The notes beneath the pieces are model-generated. The model ran no database searches and was not told the origin of the DNA. It was given only the letters and a program-made list of their open reading frames with translations. Shown here piece by piece: positions 60,720 to 64,000 of a stretch of DNA of 64,000 bases (position 1 is its first letter; the number at the start of each line of letters is the position of its first letter). Made by a program: the position numbers and the translations under genes. This DNA is from Fimbriimonadales bacterium (lineage in GTDB: Bacteria; Armatimonadota; Fimbriimonadia; Fimbriimonadales; ATM1): contig JAHCHL010000001.1 of assembly GCA_026129745.1 (NCBI GenBank), forward strand, positions 124,001 to 188,000, in the 5' to 3' direction.

Positions 60720-61682
60720 TCACTTCAACGTATCGACATCGATAACGAAGAATCCGTACCCAGTTGTGACGTCTCCGGCAATCAGTGCCTTCTTGCCTTC
60801 TGGACTCAGCGCCATCCGCTCTGGTCTGAAGAATCGGTGCTTGAGAATGGGATTGCCTTTGTACCTGCGTGACTTGGAACCCATTTCAAAAACTCTTAGC
60901 TCCCCGTCTCCGCCGAGACCGACAATCGCAGAGTTGTCAGGCAAGAAGTATCCATCGACCATCAGCGATTCGAAGTCGTGCACTGTCGCTCCGGTTGTTG
61001 GGTTCATAACGACGAGCGCAGGAGCATTCCCGCCCCTCGCGACCGACGCCATGACGTGCGCCCCATCAGCCGAAAACGTAATGAATCGAATGCCTCCAAC
61101 GTGCCCATTGTTTTGGCCGACTTTCTTGCCGGAAGAGTCAAGCACAACAAACGTTCCTGCGACACCGCCCGTACCGTAAACAATCCTGTCGCCCTTTGGG
61201 CTCCACCTTACGCTGACCGTTCCATTCGCGCCAGGGTCGTGATTCCAAACCTCTTTTCCAGTCGCCGTGTCCCAACACCGCATGACCGGTTCTCCTGCAG
61301 TGCCGACGATCTTAGTTCCGTCCGGGCTGAATGAGATCGAACCTGCTTGGCCGCCGCGTGGCGGCGAAAATGTGTGCTTCGCCTGACCGCTCAGAGTCAC
61401 GAGCCGAATATGACCGTCCTGACCGCTGGTCGCAAGCAACGAATTGTCTGGGCTGAAAGCGACGTGGCTCACTCGGCTGCTGCTGAATTTAAACTGGTGA
61501 AGTTTGTTCCAGGTACCCGCTTCAAGAACAACGATATCCCCCTGCATTCCGCTGACTGCCAAATACTTTCCGTCGCGACTAAATTGAATGTCGGCAATTG
61601 GACTGTTCAACACTACCACTGGCTCGGGGACATCTGCGACCGACGCGACTCCGATGCCAAGTACTGCAGAAATTAACATCAT
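60720..61682 (-). CDS. exported WD40-repeat beta-propeller protein
   Basis: A 320-residue protein with AGAGGAG before the ATG and a signal peptide (ISAVLGIGVASVADV). WD40-type blades include ADIQFSRDGKYLAVSGMQGD, SHVAFSPDNSLLATSGQDGHIRL and GSISFSPDGTKIVGTAG. It probably forms one seven-bladed propeller acting as a periplasmic protein scaffold. Partners are unknown. Confidence 0.85.
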   Translation of the reverse strand: MMLISAVLGIGVASVADVPEPVVVLNSPIADIQFSRDGKYLAVSGMQGDIVVLEAGTWNKLHQFKFSSSRVSHVAFSPDNSLLATSGQDGHIRLVTLSGQAKHTFSPPRGGQAGSISFSPDGTKIVGTAGEPVMRCWDTATGKEVWNHDPGANGTVSVRWSPKGDRIVYGTGGVAGTFVVLDSSGKKVGQNNGHVGGIRFITFSADGAHVMASVARGGNAPALVVMNPTTGATVHDFESLMVDGYFLPDNSAIVGLGGDGELRVFEMGSKSRRYKGNPILKHRFFRPERMALSPEGKKALIAGDVTTGYGFFVIDVDTLK

Positions 61683-61772
61683 GGTTCGTTTCTCCTCTTC
61701 GTTGTTTTGCTCCGCCTACGACGAAGTTAGGCCATCCTACCAGCACTTGGAAAACAATTACAACAAGACTTC

Positions 61773-62465
61773 TTAGCGCATCTTCGATGCCATTTCGCTA
61801 ATTGTGACAAACTTGTAACCTTGCGCTGTTAACTCCTTAACAATTTTCTCCAGAGCATCGACGGTGTCTTGAACTCCTGAATGCGCCAAGACAATCCCCC
61901 CCGGAGTCGCTTTGTCGATGACGAGCCGCTCAATCTTATCCTTGCCTGGCCGCAAGTAATCGGCGGTATTGATCGTCCATAAAACGCAAACATATTTGTG
62001 CTTTCTAGCACGGTCCAAAACTTGCGTATTGTAATTCCCCCCCGGCGGTCTCCAATAGATAACCGGAGAACCTGTTATTGCACGCATCTCCATGTCCGCA
62101 TTAACAAGCTCCTTCTCTGCGTCGTCGAGTGAAATCTTTGTTAGGTTCGGATGCGTGTAAGAATGATTAGCGATTTCATGCCCGCTTTCATGGATCATCT
62201 TCGCGAGTTCAGGAAACTCCTTGACTTGCTGTCCCACCAAGAAGAACGTCGCTTTGATCCCTAATCGATTCAATTCAGCGACGAGCGGTTCGATCGCTCC
62301 AGGCTTCGGGCCGTCGTCAAACGTAAGTGCGATCTCCTTGTGATCCGGTGATCCTGCTAAGAGCTTCCCGTTTTCAAGCGCTGTCATTGTTTGTTCCTTC
62401 GTAGGCGTCTTGCTGCCGCAAGCGCAAACAACTAACGCAATCGCGATGGGAAGAAGTCGTAGCAT
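61773..62465 (-). CDS. polysaccharide deacetylase (NodB/PgdA-like), exported
   Basis: A 230-residue protein. The signal region LLPIAIALVVCACGSK could carry a lipobox with Cys16. The NodB motifs are all visible: IALTFDDGPKPG (motif 1 with the metal Asp), HEIANHSYTHPNL (motif 2 with the two His), YWRPPGGNYN (motif 3), LWTINTADY (motif 4) and IVLAHSG (motif 5). It removes acetyl groups from N-acetylated sugars, probably in peptidoglycan or surface glycan. TATAAT lies 8 bp before the ATG, so it is leaderless. Confidence 0.93.
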   Translation of the reverse strand: MLRLLPIAIALVVCACGSKTPTKEQTMTALENGKLLAGSPDHKEIALTFDDGPKPGAIEPLVAELNRLGIKATFFLVGQQVKEFPELAKMIHESGHEIANHSYTHPNLTKISLDDAEKELVNADMEMRAITGSPVIYWRPPGGNYNTQVLDRARKHKYVCVLWTINTADYLRPGKDKIERLVIDKATPGGIVLAHSGVQDTVDALEKIVKELTAQGYKFVTISEMASKMR

Positions 62466-62473
62466 GGGTGCAA

Positions 62474-62479
62474 ATTATA
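62474..62479 (-). promoter_or_regulatory. -10 element TATAAT of the deacetylase gene
   Basis: On the minus strand TATAAT is 8 bp from the ATG at 62465, with no ribosome site between. Confidence 0.65.
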
Positions 62480-62521
62480 GCTTGCTTGGTGAAACAACGA
62501 TGTTTCGCTTCCTGAATCCAA

Positions 62522-63445
62522 CTATTCTTCGAACAGCCGGAGGGCCTCGGCGGATCCAGGCCTTAGGCCAAGGTCGGTCAGGGTCTTCGCGCCAAGCCTA
62601 ACCGAATCGCGCATCGCGTTGCGCGCAGTTTCAGTCAGCGGATTCCCGTCAGTATCGTAAACACTGCTATGAGTCGCCTTTCCGATAGCATCTGACGATT
62701 CGAAGAGCCGCTCCAAAACATCGACTGGAGATGGCGAACAGGGAAGCGAATAGCCAATCGCAATGCCTTCAATTCTCTGATCCTCCAAAGACAAAGCTGA
62801 ATCGTCTGAAATGGGATAGACCCAAAGTAGAGGTGCTGGCCATCCTTGCGACTTCCACTCGAGCAAACCGCTGTCACCGAATCTAAAGCCAATCGCGTAC
62901 GCTTCTTCGACTGCAGTCATGGTTGGCAGCGAGCCAAATTCCTTCTGCACCGTAACGTCCACTCCCACATCGAAAGACTCTTGGATCGCACGAAGCCTTG
63001 AGGCAGCCTGATCGACTTCGTCGGGCGGCGGCATAGCGATGGCTCTTCGCGTCCATGGTGCGCCCAACTTGTCGCAACGGGTCCATAATTCTTTAGCATT
63101 CGCATTCGAAAGCGTTCCTCGTTTGCCAACCAAGTCCCAAGCGAACGCTATTGAGTCATAGTTCATGGAATCGTCGCCAGTCCAGAGTGACTTCCACCGC
63201 TTTGCTCCCGGCGCCATCACATAGATTTCAGGATCGCCGAGTCCTGCACGGGTCTTCGGCTCGAGGAGCGCCTTGGCTTGGACCGCTGGAATCAGACTTG
63301 GGCCGACTAACTCGACAACATACTGAACCTTGTGATAAGGGCCAACCTCCGGCTCCCATGCTGGCATCGATACTGGCCGCAACGCTTTTGCCGGATCGGG
63401 AAACAACTCCCGCCCGATGAGTTTGAAGAATTGTTGCTCGTTCAC
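62522..63445 (-). CDS. hypothetical protein coupled to the DUF164-type gene
   Basis: The product is 307 residues from a GTG at 63445 that overlaps the upstream TGA (GTGA), so it is translationally coupled. The sequence is mixed alpha/beta with EIYVMAPGAKRWKSLW, DSIAFAWDLVGKRG and LLEWKSQGWPAPLLWVYP. There is no signal peptide or membrane segment and no family I recognise. A frame beginning at 63484 runs back into the upstream gene and is rejected. Confidence 0.75.
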   Translation of the reverse strand: MNEQQFFKLIGRELFPDPAKALRPVSMPAWEPEVGPYHKVQYVVELVGPSLIPAVQAKALLEPKTRAGLGDPEIYVMAPGAKRWKSLWTGDDSMNYDSIAFAWDLVGKRGTLSNANAKELWTRCDKLGAPWTRRAIAMPPPDEVDQAASRLRAIQESFDVGVDVTVQKEFGSLPTMTAVEEAYAIGFRFGDSGLLEWKSQGWPAPLLWVYPISDDSALSLEDQRIEGIAIGYSLPCSPSPVDVLERLFESSDAIGKATHSSVYDTDGNPLTETARNAMRDSVRLGAKTLTDLGLRPGSAEALRLFEE

Positions 63446-64000
63446 GAAAGCTCGATATATAAGTAGCGTCCGCAACCTTCGCACGTCTCAAGATCGACAC
63501 CGGAAAGAATTGCGTCTTTCAGCGGCTTAGGCACTCGCGCTCGACAAATTTCGCACTCGTCGTTGTCCACCTTCGCCAGACCTATTCCCCCGTGCGCCTT
63601 TCTCATTCGTTCGTACTTTGCCAGCACGCTCGGATCCGCTCCTTCCAACGCCTTGGGGCGCATCTCCTGCAATTGAGCAAGCTTTTGTTCCAGCTCCGCT
63701 TTGACAGAAGCATATTTCTCAAGGTACTTGCTTAACTCGGCTTCCTTCTCAGCCAGATCGATCTCAGCGGTCTTTGCCGCCTCTTCCGCCGGCGGCAGCT
63801 CTTCCCAAAGTTCCAGAATTCTGGCGTCTATGTCGCCAAGCCTTGCTTTCAGGTTCTTGACTTCTCGATCGATCGCGTCGGCGTCTTTCGCATTGTAGAC
63901 ACCGCCGGAGTAAAGACGGTCATTCTCGGACTTAATCTTTGCCTCGATCTTCTTTTGTTCCAATTCGAGGTCGGTTAGCTCTCCTCGAACGGCCTTGAGC
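63442..64000 (-). CDS. CT398/DUF164-like coiled-coil zinc-ribbon protein, partial (5' end outside window)
   Basis: The frame is open to the right edge; about 186 residues are present. A long coiled coil ends with SENDRLYSGGVYNAKDADAI, the family YSG signature, and a second heptad region (LAEKEAELSKYLEKYASVK). The C-terminal zinc ribbon has NDECEICRARVP and ETCEGCGRYLY with two C-x2-C pairs. Family members (CdsZ/CT398) bind secretion or chaperone partners and are widespread, with the exact role open. The start codon lies beyond 64000. Confidence 0.9.
   Translation of the reverse strand, partial: LKAVRGELTDLELEQKKIEAKIKSENDRLYSGGVYNAKDADAIDREVKNLKARLGDIDARILELWEELPPAEEAAKTAEIDLAEKEAELSKYLEKYASVKAELEQKLAQLQEMRPKALEGADPSVLAKYERMRKAHGGIGLAKVDNDECEICRARVPKPLKDAILSGVDLETCEGCGRYLYIELS

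Noticed and set aside
1..64000. CRISPR arrays, insertion sequences, integrases or att sites
   Set aside because: No direct-repeat arrays, transposase-like or integrase-like proteins, or tRNA-flanking duplications were seen by reading.

Overview
The window looks like chromosomal DNA of a free-living diderm bacterium, most likely an Armatimonadota member near Fimbriimonadia. This placement is an inference. It rests on a type II secretion operon of mixed GspK/PilM/PilO flavour, an H-x9-D pseudopilin-like protein, an LptD-like outer-membrane barrel, DUF6754-like and DUF5674-like proteins, and many genes whose -10 hexamer lies 6-10 bases before the start codon, as in leaderless transcripts. No phage, insertion sequence, integrase or CRISPR array was seen. 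Genes are packed tightly, with 4-bp ATGA/GTGA couplings and overlapping convergent tails.

1-20.9 kb is mostly housekeeping. It holds an ECF sigma / zinc anti-sigma / RseB-like operon (cut by the left edge), a ROK-like regulator, a secreted beta-propeller, purL, an SRPBCC-like protein, DUF454 and S4 proteins, a pseudopilin-like protein coupled to a sirtuin, glutamate dehydrogenase, a Nif3/YqfO protein, a DPP-IV-type peptidase, an isochorismatase-like hydrolase, mnmG and asnS back to back, then a small cassette (DUF5674 protein, a 112-residue unknown and a PD-(D/E)xK nuclease-like protein), and a Gfo/Idh/MocA oxidoreductase.

21.0-33.1 kb starts with ssrA (tmRNA, predicted tag ANNNAYAYAA) and continues with a 12-gene minus-strand type II secretion operon from gspE (33129) to a Spy-like protein (21477). 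The order is E-F-G-H-I-J-K, a fused PilM/PilN-like (GspL) protein, a PilO-like protein, a GspC/PilP-like protein, secretin D and Spy-like. No prepilin peptidase is present here. Directly upstream of gspE lies a 1058-residue exported protein with a clostridial alpha-toxin-like zinc phospholipase C domain.

36.4-42.3 kb carries a YtcJ-like amidohydrolase divergent from a TetR regulator. A well-formed promoter and a cyclic-di-AMP (ydaO/yuaA) riboswitch then lead into a small coiled-coil gene and a bL25/CTC-like gene. A terminator, tRNA-Val(GAC), and a rex-nadB operon linking NADH sensing to NAD synthesis follow.

42.2-54.4 kb is the most unusual region. It is a co-directional minus-strand cluster, apparently driven from a promoter at 54331-54358. 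It encodes a CsgG/FlgT-like exported protein, a subtilase and a 922-residue exported protein that share a FlgD-like C-terminal module, a second CsgG-like lipoprotein-sized protein, an LptD-like barrel fused to an invasin-type Ig domain, and an unknown exported protein. I see this as a candidate uncharacterised envelope or surface-export system.

54.4-64 kb returns to core and envelope genes: coaE, a four-S1-domain rpsA, deoA, a DUF6754-like membrane pair, an FmdB zinc ribbon, a WD40 protein, a polysaccharide deacetylase, an unknown protein, and a CT398/DUF164 coiled-coil zinc-ribbon protein cut by the right edge.
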